Shown: positions 1 through 9,900 of the stretch, piece after piece
How positions within the stretch are numbered: position 1 is the stretch's first letter
Layout of the letters: each line of letters opens with the position of its first letter
Origin: Aurantiochytrium sp. KH105
Lineage: Eukaryota; Sar; Bigyra; Thraustochytrida; Thraustochytriidae
Reading direction: 5' to 3'
Assembly: GCA_003116975.1 (NCBI GenBank)
Contig: BGKB01000037.1
Span: 248,001-312,000, forward strand
Length of the DNA stretch: 64,000 bases
Position numbers and translations under genes: made by a program
Notes under the pieces: model-generated
The model's database searches: none
The model's input: only the letters and a program-made list of their open reading frames with translations
What the model was told of the DNA's origin: nothing

Positions 1-1
1 G

Positions 2-1357
2 CATGGTTTGTCTGGCCTAAAACGCAAGCTCATCGATCTGAAAACCCTTGATACGTTTGGCCAGACTTCAGCGCAGGCGAGCACTTTGTTGCGGATCTGT
101 CTAAACTCGTCTGCAGGCGAAAAGCTACTCGCGGATCGCATCATCACTGTTCCCAAACTGTTGGCGCATGTTACCACGTCAAGCGTGCTTTCCGTACTTC
201 TCGGAGATCTCGGTAGCGCAAAGTTGCGGGATGGGACGTTGCGCCTTGAAGATCTCGACTCTTCTACATCCCCCACTCAGCTCTTGCGAAAATTGCAAGG
301 CAAGCCGGACACGAAGAAACCGGTGATGGCGAAATCGGAAAGTCGCGCCGGTGCAGCATCGAGTCCCAAGCCTAGGTCGAAAGCTTCGGGATCAATCGCA
401 ACGTGCTCTTCATCAGGCAAGGGGCGCCCAACGTGCGGCACGGACGCTGCGTCTGACGAAGCTCCAGAGGATGTCCTGGAACCCAGGGTAGACTTGCTCG
501 GACGCTTTTGCGCGCAGGTGTCAGAGTCTGTGACCGAGGATGAGGCTCGATTTTACCTCATGCGCAATGGGTGGGCGTTGAGTGCAGCTGTTCGGGATTA
601 CCATGCGGCGGTTAAAGAGCGTTCGGCCGGAGTGGATTGTCTCTACGAGGCCGCAGGTGGGCGTCTGGCCCGCGACCAAGCGCGTGCTTTTCTTTTTCAG
701 TACGATTGGGATCTGAACGCTGCGCTTGACAACTTAGATCAAGAGATCAAGGTGCGATCGGCGGCAGTCTCGCACTGGGATGGGTCAGCGGCACAAGATT
801 TGCACGAAAGAGCGCCGAAGCGAAAACTCGCGGACCTTTTGCGCGAGTCTCGTGCTGCGCGTCAAGCGAGGGGGCTGGGGGATTTTTCGCAAGATCTCTC
901 GTCTCGCTCTTCTGTATCGCTGCAGGCATCGCCTCTCATGCCTGCGGCGCAATCGCGGCTTCAGACCGGTGCTCAAGAGGAGATCACCTCCAGCAGCAAC
1001 AGCAGCAAAACACAATTCGATCAAGACAACATGGAAGCTCGCTTCGACAATGGACAGTGTCTACTAGACTGTGGGAAAGAAGATCGCAGCGCACCATTTC
1101 CTAAGGAGGGCGCAGATGCGAAGAATGATGCGCAAAGAACAGTTGCGCCCGCAGCGACGCTGAATGCTGCGCCTGACGATTTTGAAAGTGTCTTAAACGG
1201 CGGCGGACCGACACGGAAGCAGCTCGACACGTTGCTTCGTTTCATGGATGTATCTGGCGCTCAGACAGAAGATTATTCGGTTTCCGTGCTTCGCATGTGC
1301 GACTGGAACCTTGAACTTGCAGTGCAAACGCATTTAGCATCACTGGCATCTGGGTGA
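2..1357 (+). CDS. Protein with three UBA-like domains (5' end outside the window)
   Basis: The reading frame is open to the left edge and the first in-window candidate codon (nt 8) is TTG, so the true start probably lies upstream. Three short segments share the UBA/TAP-C-like pattern of three small helices ending in W-x-L-x-x-A-V: about residues 162-198 (ending N-G-W-A-L-S-A-A-V), 210-246 (Y-D-W-D-L-N-A-A-L) and 405-445 (C-D-W-N-L-E-L-A-V), counted from nt 8. Such folds usually bind ubiquitin or ubiquitin-like proteins. Between the second and third lies a low-complexity Ser/Lys/Gln-rich linker. The N-terminal 100 residues look helical but I cannot name them. It is convergent with the dehydrogenase gene, 127 bp apart. 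UBX, UAS or other partner domains may lie upstream. The product name rests on pattern recognition only. Confidence 0.7.
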   Translation, partial: HGLSGLKRKLIDLKTLDTFGQTSAQASTLLRICLNSSAGEKLLADRIITVPKLLAHVTTSSVLSVLLGDLGSAKLRDGTLRLEDLDSSTSPTQLLRKLQGKPDTKKPVMAKSESRAGAASSPKPRSKASGSIATCSSSGKGRPTCGTDAASDEAPEDVLEPRVDLLGRFCAQVSESVTEDEARFYLMRNGWALSAAVRDYHAAVKERSAGVDCLYEAAGGRLARDQARAFLFQYDWDLNAALDNLDQEIKVRSAAVSHWDGSAAQDLHERAPKRKLADLLRESRAARQARGLGDFSQDLSSRSSVSLQASPLMPAAQSRLQTGAQEEITSSSNSSKTQFDQDNMEARFDNGQCLLDCGKEDRSAPFPKEGADAKNDAQRTVAPAATLNAAPDDFESVLNGGGPTRKQLDTLLRFMDVSGAQTEDYSVSVLRMCDWNLELAVQTHLASLASG

Positions 1358-1484
1358 CGAGCGAACAAGCAGGAGAGGCCGACTCAATCCTAGGAGGAGC
1401 TAGTCACTCACTCACTCAGTCTCCCACCACCAAGGAAAGACGACAGGCAAGCCAGTCAACTTGCTAAGTGGGTCGTGTACATCA

Positions 1485-2654
1485 TCACAAACCGACCTCT
1501 TCAGACTTGAAGCCCGTCAGCTTCTCTGCCAACTCCCAGAGCTGTGCGCTGGCTACAGCGTCACGCGCGGCATCGTGCTGAGGAACGATTTCGCAGTGCT
1601 CAAAGAACTCGCCGGACACACTGGCAATTTCTGCCGCTGTGGCAACATGAATCGTGGTGTTGGCGCCCGTCCTGACAGTTTTGTTGACAAGGGGAAGGAC
1701 CAGACGTTGACCCCAAATGAGAAACCAATGAAGGCTGCGCGTGATTCCGGTGGCAATCGATCCTGGCGAAAGGGTGTTAACGCGGATCGTGTCGCCCTTT
1801 GCGCGCAGACGGCGATGCAGTTCCGAGCGAAAGAGCTCGAGCCCGAGCTTGCTGTGGCCGTATCGGGGCAGCATGACATATTTTTTGTTTTCGCACATGG
1901 GGTCCTCAAAGTCGAAGCCGCTCTCGTATACGCAGGGAAAGATGTGAACAGTAGAAGATACGAGTACGACGCGGGCACCGGCAGTGACTGTCGATTTGCG
2001 AAGGAGAGGAAGGAGTAGAAGCGTCAAGAGATAAACACTGAAGCAGTTCACTTGCATCATCATATCCAGACCATCGCCGGTTGTCTTGCGCGACGGCAGC
2101 ATGACACCCGCGTTGTGAACGAGTACATCGAGCTCGTTGTGCTCCTTGGTAAAGGCAGCCGCAAAGGCACGAATCGACTTGAAGCTGCCCATGTCCAACT
2201 CCATCACCGAAACGTCCTTGTTGCCAGTCGTCTTGATGATATCCGCACATGCAGCGTCAGCCGTCTTTTTCGTGCGGCATGCCATGATCACCTTGGCACC
2301 CTGGGCGGCGATGCCTCGTGCCGTTTCGACGCCAATGCCCGAATTGCTGCCAGTAACAATCACCGTGCGGCCCTTCATGCCCACCGGCCGGCCTGGTGGT
2401 GGTCCGCGGATCTGCTGCCTCCAAACGAATCGGAAGGAGAGCAGGATGGCGGGCAAGAGCGCCGCGTACGCGAGTTCACCTTGCACGACTGGAGACTTGC
2501 CCGAGCTGAGTGAGAAGATGGCTGCCACCCAGGCAGTGACCCCGAGCGCCTCCTTGCGCGGCATGTACTCGAACGTTGAGAGGCGGTACGCGAAGCATGA
2601 CACGAGGTACCCGACGAGGGCCCGCGAGGTCCACAGACACAGGCTGTCAAACAT
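1485..2654 (-). CDS. Membrane-anchored short-chain dehydrogenase/reductase (retinol dehydrogenase-like)
   Basis: A single-exon 389-residue protein starting at an ATG. The Rossmann cofactor motif TGSNSGIG is at residues 101-108, followed by the structural H-N-A-G (usual form N-N-A-G), a V-L-V-S-S segment that supplies the catalytic serine, and the catalytic Y265-x3-K269 in YGHSK. This is the classical SDR set, and the spacing and sequence style resemble the RDH11-14/WW-oxidoreductase group, which reduce or oxidise lipophilic alcohols, aldehydes or sterols with NADP(H). The first ~90 residues are hydrophobic and probably hold one to three membrane helices, placing the enzyme on an endomembrane. 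The substrate cannot be told from sequence. It is divergent from the gene at 3331 and convergent with the UBA-like gene. Confidence 0.9.
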   Translation of the reverse strand: MFDSLCLWTSRALVGYLVSCFAYRLSTFEYMPRKEALGVTAWVAAIFSLSSGKSPVVQGELAYAALLPAILLSFRFVWRQQIRGPPPGRPVGMKGRTVIVTGSNSGIGVETARGIAAQGAKVIMACRTKKTADAACADIIKTTGNKDVSVMELDMGSFKSIRAFAAAFTKEHNELDVLVHNAGVMLPSRKTTGDGLDMMMQVNCFSVYLLTLLLLPLLRKSTVTAGARVVLVSSTVHIFPCVYESGFDFEDPMCENKKYVMLPRYGHSKLGLELFRSELHRRLRAKGDTIRVNTLSPGSIATGITRSLHWFLIWGQRLVLPLVNKTVRTGANTTIHVATAAEIASVSGEFFEHCEIVPQHDAARDAVASAQLWELAEKLTGFKSEEVGL

Positions 2655-3330
2655 CGTTGCGCGACCGCCTGCTGCTCAGCTCGTACGCCTGCGCACGTGT
2701 TCGCGCGATCCCAGCCAGATCGACGCTGGGCTCCCGCGACCCGAGTCTGCGCTGCGCCGCGCGAGTCTGCTCTTCGCGCCGCGCTGCCCTGCCCTGCCCT
2801 GCCCTGCCCTGCCCTGCGTCGCCTCCGCGCGCCTCGCCTCGCCTCGCCCGTCGCCAGTGCCACGGTCGATTGCGTTCTGGCTGACGCGGCGCCGCCGCCT
2901 CCGCCGACGTGCTGCCATGATTGCGCGCTCACCCACAGCGCCTGTCTGTGTGCCTGTCTCTCTCTCTCCCTGTCGCACACCCCGTGCCCATTTCCTCGCA
3001 CTACGAGGGCTGCTAGGCGAACGCGTACCGCTCGTGGGCTTGGGAACGGACGCGGCGGCGCGCCGCGTACACCCCTCGCGACGCCTGGCGCGCGGCTCCG
3101 CCCCCGGGGGCGCGGCGCGCACCGGGGGCAGGGGCGGAGTGTCGGTCGGGGTGTCAACGGCTTCGAGCAAAGCGGGGCGAGGGCCCCGCTTGACGCGGGA
3201 GCAGCGGAGGAGAGCAACAGGCGAGCAAGCGAGCGAGCCCGAGCAAGTCGAGACGGCTGGCTGGCCTCGGGAGGCCTGAGGCGTCGCTGCTGCGGCCGCT
3301 GCGGCTGGTGCGGCGGAGAAGAGAGCGAGA
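2655..3330. promoter_or_regulatory. Divergent intergenic region, SDR gene / gene at 3331
   Basis: This 676 bp stretch is very GC-rich and lies between two divergent start codons, so it must hold both promoters. It contains six perfect copies of GCCCT (2786-2815) and C/T-rich runs near 2950-2980. Open frames across it differ in every frame, are Arg/Pro/Ala-rich, and show no domain, so I read them as non-coding. No clear TATA box is visible. Confidence 0.6.
2786..2815 (+). repeat. Pentanucleotide repeat (GCCCT)6
   Basis: Six uninterrupted GCCCT units in the divergent promoter region upstream of the dehydrogenase gene. Confidence 0.9.
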
Positions 3331-4718
3331 ATGGGCCTCGCGAAACGAGACCCGCGAGGAACTGGGAAAGGGGGCTCCTACGCTGCAGAGGCCGTCAAGC
3401 GGGGAGACATCCCGAGCATAGACCAGCACCAGGTCGAAGAACTTGCGGACGAACGCAAGGATGCTCCACGGTATCTTCAGGTACGTTTTTCTCTCACGCG
3501 GAGCAAGTCGATGTGCGATCGCTACCGACGTGTGGCATCCAAAGCTGACATAAAAACAAAACTTCTTGGGAACAAACATAGTCCACAACATCCTCGCGCA
3601 TCAAGAGCGCGCCGAAAGACGTGCCGGAATGCAGAGCTACTCCACGATTGAGCGTAGATCTTGGTAAGGAGAACTCTGGACCTTACTCGCGTCGAGACAA
3701 ACAAGATATTAAAACGAAGCGCGAGGCTCGCTCTCGCGCTCGCTCTCGCTCTCGCAAAATAGAGCAAGCTCCAACACAAGATCCCAAGAGTGGTGGACGG
3801 CCGCCTCTGAAACCTGCAGACTCGCACATGAACGAGAACGCGCAGCGAAAGCCGCACGTGTCGAAGAAGAATACTTCTCGCCAACGCAAAAAGGGGGGTA
3901 AACTTGAGCTTCGCACAGCTCTCGATAGCATTGACTCGGACATTTCGCAAGTACAACGCGAGATTGAAGCCCTTGATCCAAATAAGAAGGAAACCCGTAA
4001 CGATCGACGACGTCCTTTTGCCGCAATGACATCCTCGGGGCGGGAAATGGCTTGCTCGACTTCGTCTATGATTTCCCGGGCCTCTTCGTCCTTCCCTCAA
4101 ATGTCGCAAAACGAAGAACAATTCAATGCAGAATCAGCCGACTGGCGCGCGCCGTCTTTGGTTCTTGAGGAGCTCGGCGTGGACTCTATCGAAGCGACGT
4201 ACGCGCGGACTGTCTCAAGAGCTCGGTCAGTAAAACTTTTATCTTTTGTTGAAAGCGAGGATCCGCATCTGGAGGACAATCGTCGCTTCATCGAGAAACA
4301 GAGGCAGCGTCTTGAGCGGTCAGGCTCGTCTGTGCATGACGCCGCCTCAGTCTGTTCCACAGTTCGGTCATCCGCTTCTGCCTGGGCGGCGCAGGCAGGA
4401 AGGTCAACAACGGAATCCGTGTCGAGCTTAATTGCTGAAGAAAAGGCTGTGCAAGTCACAGTCAGCACCGATACGGCAGATGCGCTTTGGGCGGAGCAAA
4501 GACCCAATGCACTTTGGGCGGGACAAAGTCCAGATACTGGGTCTTCACAATCAATCGTATCTCCTTCGCCACAGACAACGAAAGATTTACCCGAGCCACG
4601 CAGATCGCCTCCTTCTGCACCCCCCGGGAGCCCTGGAAGTGTCGTATCGTTCTCGTCGGTGCGTTTCCGGTGCAGGAGAAGAAGGATTATTCTCCGTGAG
4701 GGCGACGCTGCTCTCTAG
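3331..4718 (+). CDS. Unrecognised Ser/Arg-rich protein, two exons
   Basis: Best model: exon 1 3331-3480, intron 3481-3581, exon 2 3582-4718. Exon 1 starts at an ATG and ends CAG before GTACGT, a strong donor. The acceptor is CATAG before nt 3582, and the phase-0 join restores a single frame. The frame upstream of exon 2 is closed by a TAG at 3579-3581, so an intron is needed. The product is about 428 residues: a charged N-terminus, an Arg/Ser repeat stretch (R-S-R-A-R-S-R-S-R), a short predicted coiled-coil around D-S-D-I-S-Q-V-Q-R-E-I-E-A-L, then a long Ser/Thr-rich, probably disordered region. The last ~15 residues are very basic and could instead be read-through of a missed 3' intron. I recognise no family. 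Convergent with the phosphatase gene. Confidence 0.6.
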
Positions 4719-5004
4719 AATTGCAAGGCTCTTCCATCTCGAGCAAGGACAGCAATCCGATAGACACACAGATAATTTTGAAAACTGCAACTACTATTCT
4801 CTACTACCAACAAGTTGGACGGAAGCATGATGCATCTTCTTGTTCAACCTCATGCTGACCATTACTTTTAGCGCTCGATGCGGAAGGTACGGAAGCATCG
4901 TTTGTGACGGGCATGTAAAAGGAAAGTAAAAGAAACCAGTGAACAGAAGGCGAGAGACGCACAGCATGTCATACACGAGGAGATTGATCACAAATAAGCA
5001 CTAG

Positions 5005-6057
5005 CTAGCTACTGATACGTGAGGTGACAATCTTTTGCCGCACCCCTTGTTCGTCAGAGAACGAATTAAAGGTCATGCCAGCCCTGTCGCGGCTGATAAT
5101 CATAGCCGCAAGGTCGCGTTCGGCCTTGCCTCCGCACATATCGAGAACAATTCTACGGCCCGCAACGCGGACAAAGCCATGATGTCCTGAAATGAGAAAA
5201 TAAGGCGGGTTTATAGGCTGCGCATACTCGCGATCAGGAAAGTATGGACGTAGGGATGACGGCATGCGCTCGACATTGGACCTTCCCGATAGAGGTTCAA
5301 TAAAGGGCTGAGAGGCCACGGCCTCATTGCGCTCGCGGAGCCACTCAATAACCTGCCCAAGCTCAGCCTCGCCGGTACATTCCTCGAGGCCAGCATGCAC
5401 GGCAATGACGTGGCCAACACCGCTGCCAATCTCGGCGATCCACTCGAGATTGCGCAAAAACTCTTGATGCGAAGTGGGCATCGCCTTGAGGAGACCCTCT
5501 CGGTCGCCATATGGGACTCCGTACGAAGCAAAAGTGGCGTGCGACTCGTAGACGGACTTGGGCTCTGCAGCGTAGCGCACGCCCTGCAAATGCATGGTTT
5601 CATGTCCCGGGCCCTTGTACATGTTCTCCCCGGGGAGCTTGGCCATGAATGCCTCGCGTGCATTTGGATCAAAGGCCATGTCTGTAGGTGTAGTGCGCAA
5701 GTCGAGAAGGCCGAGGAATGCGCTGAGCGCAAAATCGTGGTTTCCGCAGAGCCAAATGTGCTTCTGCTCCGGGTGTCGCTCCTGAAGTTTCGTCATCCAC
5801 TCGATAACGCCGGCCGTGTCGGGGCCCTTGTCGCAGTAGTCTCCCAAAAACGTGACGGTCATCTTCTCAAAGACGTCCTCCCCGCCGACCGCCGCAGGCA
5901 GCTTGTCCCAGAGCGTCTCGAGCTTGTCCAGGTGTCCGTGGACGTCGCCCACAAAGCAGAGCGGGCCCCTCGCTCTGCGCAGTTTGAGCCAGTCTTCGAG
6001 CGGTCTCCGCAGCCGCTTCCGCATCGACCGCGCCGCCATCTGCGGCAGCGACAGCAT
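5005..6057 (-). CDS. PPP-superfamily metallophosphatase (RLPH2-like)
   Basis: A single-exon 350-residue protein. All core metallophosphatase motifs are visible: GDVHG at residues 37-41, GDYCDKG at 72-78 (usual form GDxVDRG), GNHD at 105-108, then VHAG and a late SGHHG. These residues bind the two active-site metals and phosphate. The compact length, the unusual Cys/Lys version of motif II and the overall spacing resemble the bacterial-like PPP phosphatases of plants and protists (RLPH/SLP groups) rather than PP1/PP2A/calcineurin. Some RLPH2 enzymes act on phosphotyrosine, but the substrate here is unknown. No signal peptide is seen. The gene shares a divergent promoter region with the C2/EF/IQ gene. 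The N-terminal ~20 basic residues may be a targeting extension. Confidence 0.88.
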   Translation of the reverse strand: MLSLPQMAARSMRKRLRRPLEDWLKLRRARGPLCFVGDVHGHLDKLETLWDKLPAAVGGEDVFEKMTVTFLGDYCDKGPDTAGVIEWMTKLQERHPEQKHIWLCGNHDFALSAFLGLLDLRTTPTDMAFDPNAREAFMAKLPGENMYKGPGHETMHLQGVRYAAEPKSVYESHATFASYGVPYGDREGLLKAMPTSHQEFLRNLEWIAEIGSGVGHVIAVHAGLEECTGEAELGQVIEWLRERNEAVASQPFIEPLSGRSNVERMPSSLRPYFPDREYAQPINPPYFLISGHHGFVRVAGRRIVLDMCGGKAERDLAAMIISRDRAGMTFNSFSDEQGVRQKIVTSRISS

Positions 6058-6922
6058 CGTCCCCGCCTCTGCCGAGGGGTCCGCCTGCGCCTGCGCCCGC
6101 GCCCGCGCCGAGTCCGCCGCGCGTCGACTCGACTCGACGCGCAGTCTCGTCGCTCGCGCGCAGTCGGTCGCTCGCCTTGCACCTTTGCTCGCGCCGCGGC
6201 GGAAACTTTGCTTCCCCTCTTCTCTCCCTCCGAGTTCGTTCGCCGTTTGGGCGACTTGCGCGACTTCCTTGCAAGTCGACTTTCCCGCCCGCGCAAGGGC
6301 GCTATGGCGGTCCGCAAGTCCCGCCGGTCAGCCAAGTGCATTGCACTATGACCGTCTCGCCGCCCGCTCCGTCGCGTTTCACGCCGCGAGCGCTCGATCA
6401 CATCTGCCGGCTCCGTCGCATTTGGGGCTACGTGCGCCCATGTTTGCCGGCAGCAGGCTCGTGCTCGGAATGTAGAGGCCTCAGCGAGACCAGAACGAGC
6501 TCGCGCGCGGTACTGCAGGCAAGCACACCTGCGCAACGCAATTTGGATGGAGAGAAGGGGCCCGAACTTGGACGAAATGGCCGTTCACGAAAGCCAAGGC
6601 AAGGCGGCTGGGCGGCGGTCAGGGCCGCGTCGCCAGGGTGACTTGGACAAGAAGAACCGACAACGCTCGAGCGAGCTCGCGCTCGATAAGTGAGCTCATG
6701 CGTCGTGCTGCCTCAACGCTATAAACGAGCGTGCCGAGAGGAGAAGTAGAAGAAGGAAAGTTTGCATAGAAAAGGGGGGATAGCAGAAACGCAAGACGCG
6801 AACAGAGGCGTCTGTCTCTACAAACTTCGGAAGTGGTGACCTCAGCCAATATCAGAAGCCGGAGCGTGAAGAAGAAAAGCCCAGGAGACAAACATAAACA
6901 CGCACACACACAGAAAGGAAAG
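6058..6922. promoter_or_regulatory. Divergent promoter region, phosphatase / C2-EF-IQ gene
   Basis: 865 bp between two divergent ATGs. It has a GC-rich left half and an A-rich right half that probably forms the 5' leader of the rightward gene. At 6253-6277 there is an inverted pair GACTTGC ... GCAAGTC, the same ACTTGC core seen in other promoters of this window. The open frames in it are GC-driven and I support no gene here. Confidence 0.55.
6253..6277. promoter_or_regulatory. Inverted ACTTGC motif pair
   Basis: GACTTGC (6253-6259) and its exact reverse complement GCAAGTC (6271-6277) are separated by 11 bp, about 200 bp upstream of the phosphatase start. Candidate binding site for a dimeric factor. 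Function is inferred only from recurrence in other promoters. Confidence 0.4.
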
Positions 6923-9900
6923 ATGCAAGGCTCGCGAAGAAGAAGAAGATCATCGCTAGCGGCCATGCCTCATCGAAAAACGGGCTATCTCAAGGTGCAA
7001 GTCGAAAAGCTGCTTGTAAACGCCAACAAAGAAAAACGAGACACCCCGTACTCCATGCAAGACCCTCTTCGCGCAGACCCAAGTCAACAGTCGACTCACA
7101 CAGCTCTTTGCTTGCACCTTGAGGCACACACGCGAGCCAGCAAACAAGGTGAACGTCGAGGCGAGTCGAAAGTGGCTCGATCCAACGCCAAACTTGTGGA
7201 ACCAAACACAGTCTGCGAGGGACGAGACTTTGGCCCACTCTTTGTGCCAACCTGTATCGATGACAAGGGTCACTGCGGCCACTTCAATGTGCTCGAAGTT
7301 GTCTTGATGGAACGTAACTTGCTCGCAGGAGACGATTGTGTCTTTGGCCGGGCTTTTGTGGATCTTGACGCGCTGGCTGTTGATGACGATATTCTGCCTA
7401 CGGGAAACCTACAGCGCGTTCCTTTGCTCAATCGTCGTGGCCATGGTCAAAAGGGTTGGCTAGAGTTCTCTGCAGGCTTTGCTGAGACCGTATATCGTCA
7501 AAGCGCCAAGACAGACGCGCTCATTGTCGGACTCTACGTTGGAGAAATTCGGACGCGATACAAGGGCAGTCTGCGTATTATTGCAAGTCGTCTCGACGAC
7601 TCTGGAAAGGAACAGACTCCGGCGCAATCACCACTATGGGACGGACCGCCGGCGGAGACTCGCTCTCATTCAGTACAAGCAACATGGTGGGGAGGTCTTT
7701 TACAATTTGAGGCTGCTCTCGCAGATAAGGTCCGTCTTTTGCTCGTAGACGAAGCAGGAGATATTGTGGCCGAAGGAGCGCCAACTTCTGTAGGCCAGCT
7801 TATTGCGTCTTCAGGATCTGCATGGGTTCATCTCGACGCAACATCGGCGATATGGCTCGTCTCAAGCGTGGAGACGCCCCCAACAACGTCGAAAGGGAAT
7901 GCCTCTAGCGTTGACCAGGCCCTCGTGGCACAGATTTCATGGACGTCTGCAAGGGCAGGCAAATTCTACGTGGTGGCGCATTTGTTTCCTTCTGGAGAAA
8001 CACGAGGTCGCGCCAAGCTTCGCGATGTAGTGCGAACGTTGACGCACGAGACTCAATCTTGGGAGGACGACCTCCGTGTCCCTGTGCCAAGCCTCTCACC
8101 AAAATACGCAGCCGATGCCACGCTACACTTTGTTTTGTACGAGGAAACAGATTTGGGGGCTGAGATGCAAGGATACGGTGCAGTCTCTGTAGCTTTGATT
8201 CTCGCACAAAGCAAGCTGGGTAAACCATGGGCATTGGACCTGCAGGCACTCGCAATTCAAGCCACAGTCCAGGTGTCGGGATCTCTTTTGGCAAATGGCG
8301 CACCTGACACGAACGGAACACATTTGAACATGCCAGCCGAGGCCTTTGACATGGAGACTTCGAAATGTCAAGAAAATGCTGCGGCGAGGCACGCCGTTCG
8401 TACAGATACATTGAGAGACACAGCAATTCCAGAACAGGTTGGCGATCAGCAACCACGGGCAGTGCACGTGGAGATTTTTGTTCATCGTGGCGAGGATTCG
8501 AACCAGGAGGCTAATTCTTGTGCGCACAGCACATTCGAACTGTCGTCTGGGACGTGGAATGCCAAAAACCCTCTGTTAATTGCAAGTGGGGCAACCTATA
8601 CATGCTTAGTACCTGTTCAGTGGTCAGAGAAACAGCGAAAAATTCCAACACTTCGATTCAGGCAAGATGACAGTCACTTTGACGCATTGGATCTGACAAG
8701 CCTGTGTCTGTGGCCTCAAGAAAGCGTTCAAGTGAGCTTTCCCATAAAGACCTTTCGTCGCAATTTCTGCGATTCATGTGCTCTGATCTGTCGCGCAAGT
8801 CTAGGAAGATCCAAGAAAGCGTGGGATCGACCGTTTCCAGGAGGCAAGATTCATGTACGTCTCTGTGATCTCTTGGAGACACGAGGGCGCGCGGATTCGG
8901 ACCATGCCACCGTTCGCGTGCACTTGCGAGGAAGCGAGACACCAGCATGCACGTTCATAAGGGATGCAAATAGCGAGGGTGGGGAGACAGCATGGGATGG
9001 GCATTGTGTGCTCGTGTGCGAAGCGTCGGAAGACGCACCCGTGATCGAGTTCGAGGTCCGCGATGCACGTGCCACGCTCATCGCAGAGGCAAATCTCGTT
9101 CTAACGCCCAGCATAAGTTTTGAGGGACACGTTATGAATGCAAAAATCCCGCTGCGCGCGCCAGGAACCGATATAAAGGTCGCAAAGCTTGCGGCATGCA
9201 TCGAAGTTTTCCCTCAACATGCGGATGACGATGCGAAGACGTCCTTGCGCATTGGTGCCTTTGCGCTCGAGACACTTTCGCTAGAGTCTTATGCATGGGC
9301 GGGTCGAACAGCTCTCTCGCTGCAATTCAACAATACACTGGACGGCTCACAGGTGCAGAGTGTGGCGGCGACGCACGAAGACCGAAAATCGCCTGTCTGG
9401 AATATTCCTCAGAGAATACCTGCTGGACTTTATGAGGTGTCGCTGTGCAACGATGCCGCCCTTGCAGATTCTGGAATGCACTGTGTGGCCAAGGGTCTTG
9501 CGCCTGTTGACTTGAAATCAGGCGCCGAGGTTTCCGTCGAATTTGCCGGGATCGGAACTGTGTGTGTTCGAACAATGAGCAGCAAAAGCGGAGCGATCGA
9601 AACGGATGTAGCATCGCAAGTCCTCAGCGCGCGTTCTTCGTATTCAAACTCGACCACGAAGATAAGTGTGCCATCATCACCTCGACCATCTGCCCGAACC
9701 GTGAGTAGCAGTCGATCAGCACGGTCTGATTCTCACGCAGCAACAATGGTGCGCTGGGCAGTTCTTCAGGTACACGAGGTGAATGGAAGGTTGCATCGCA
9801 TCAGCGACGACGAGTTTCTGAGGGTGAGTGGAGATCAGATCCCCACCTTTACGACGTCTCGCGGACACTTGGGCGCGAAAGTTCGAATTCCGCTTGAAGT

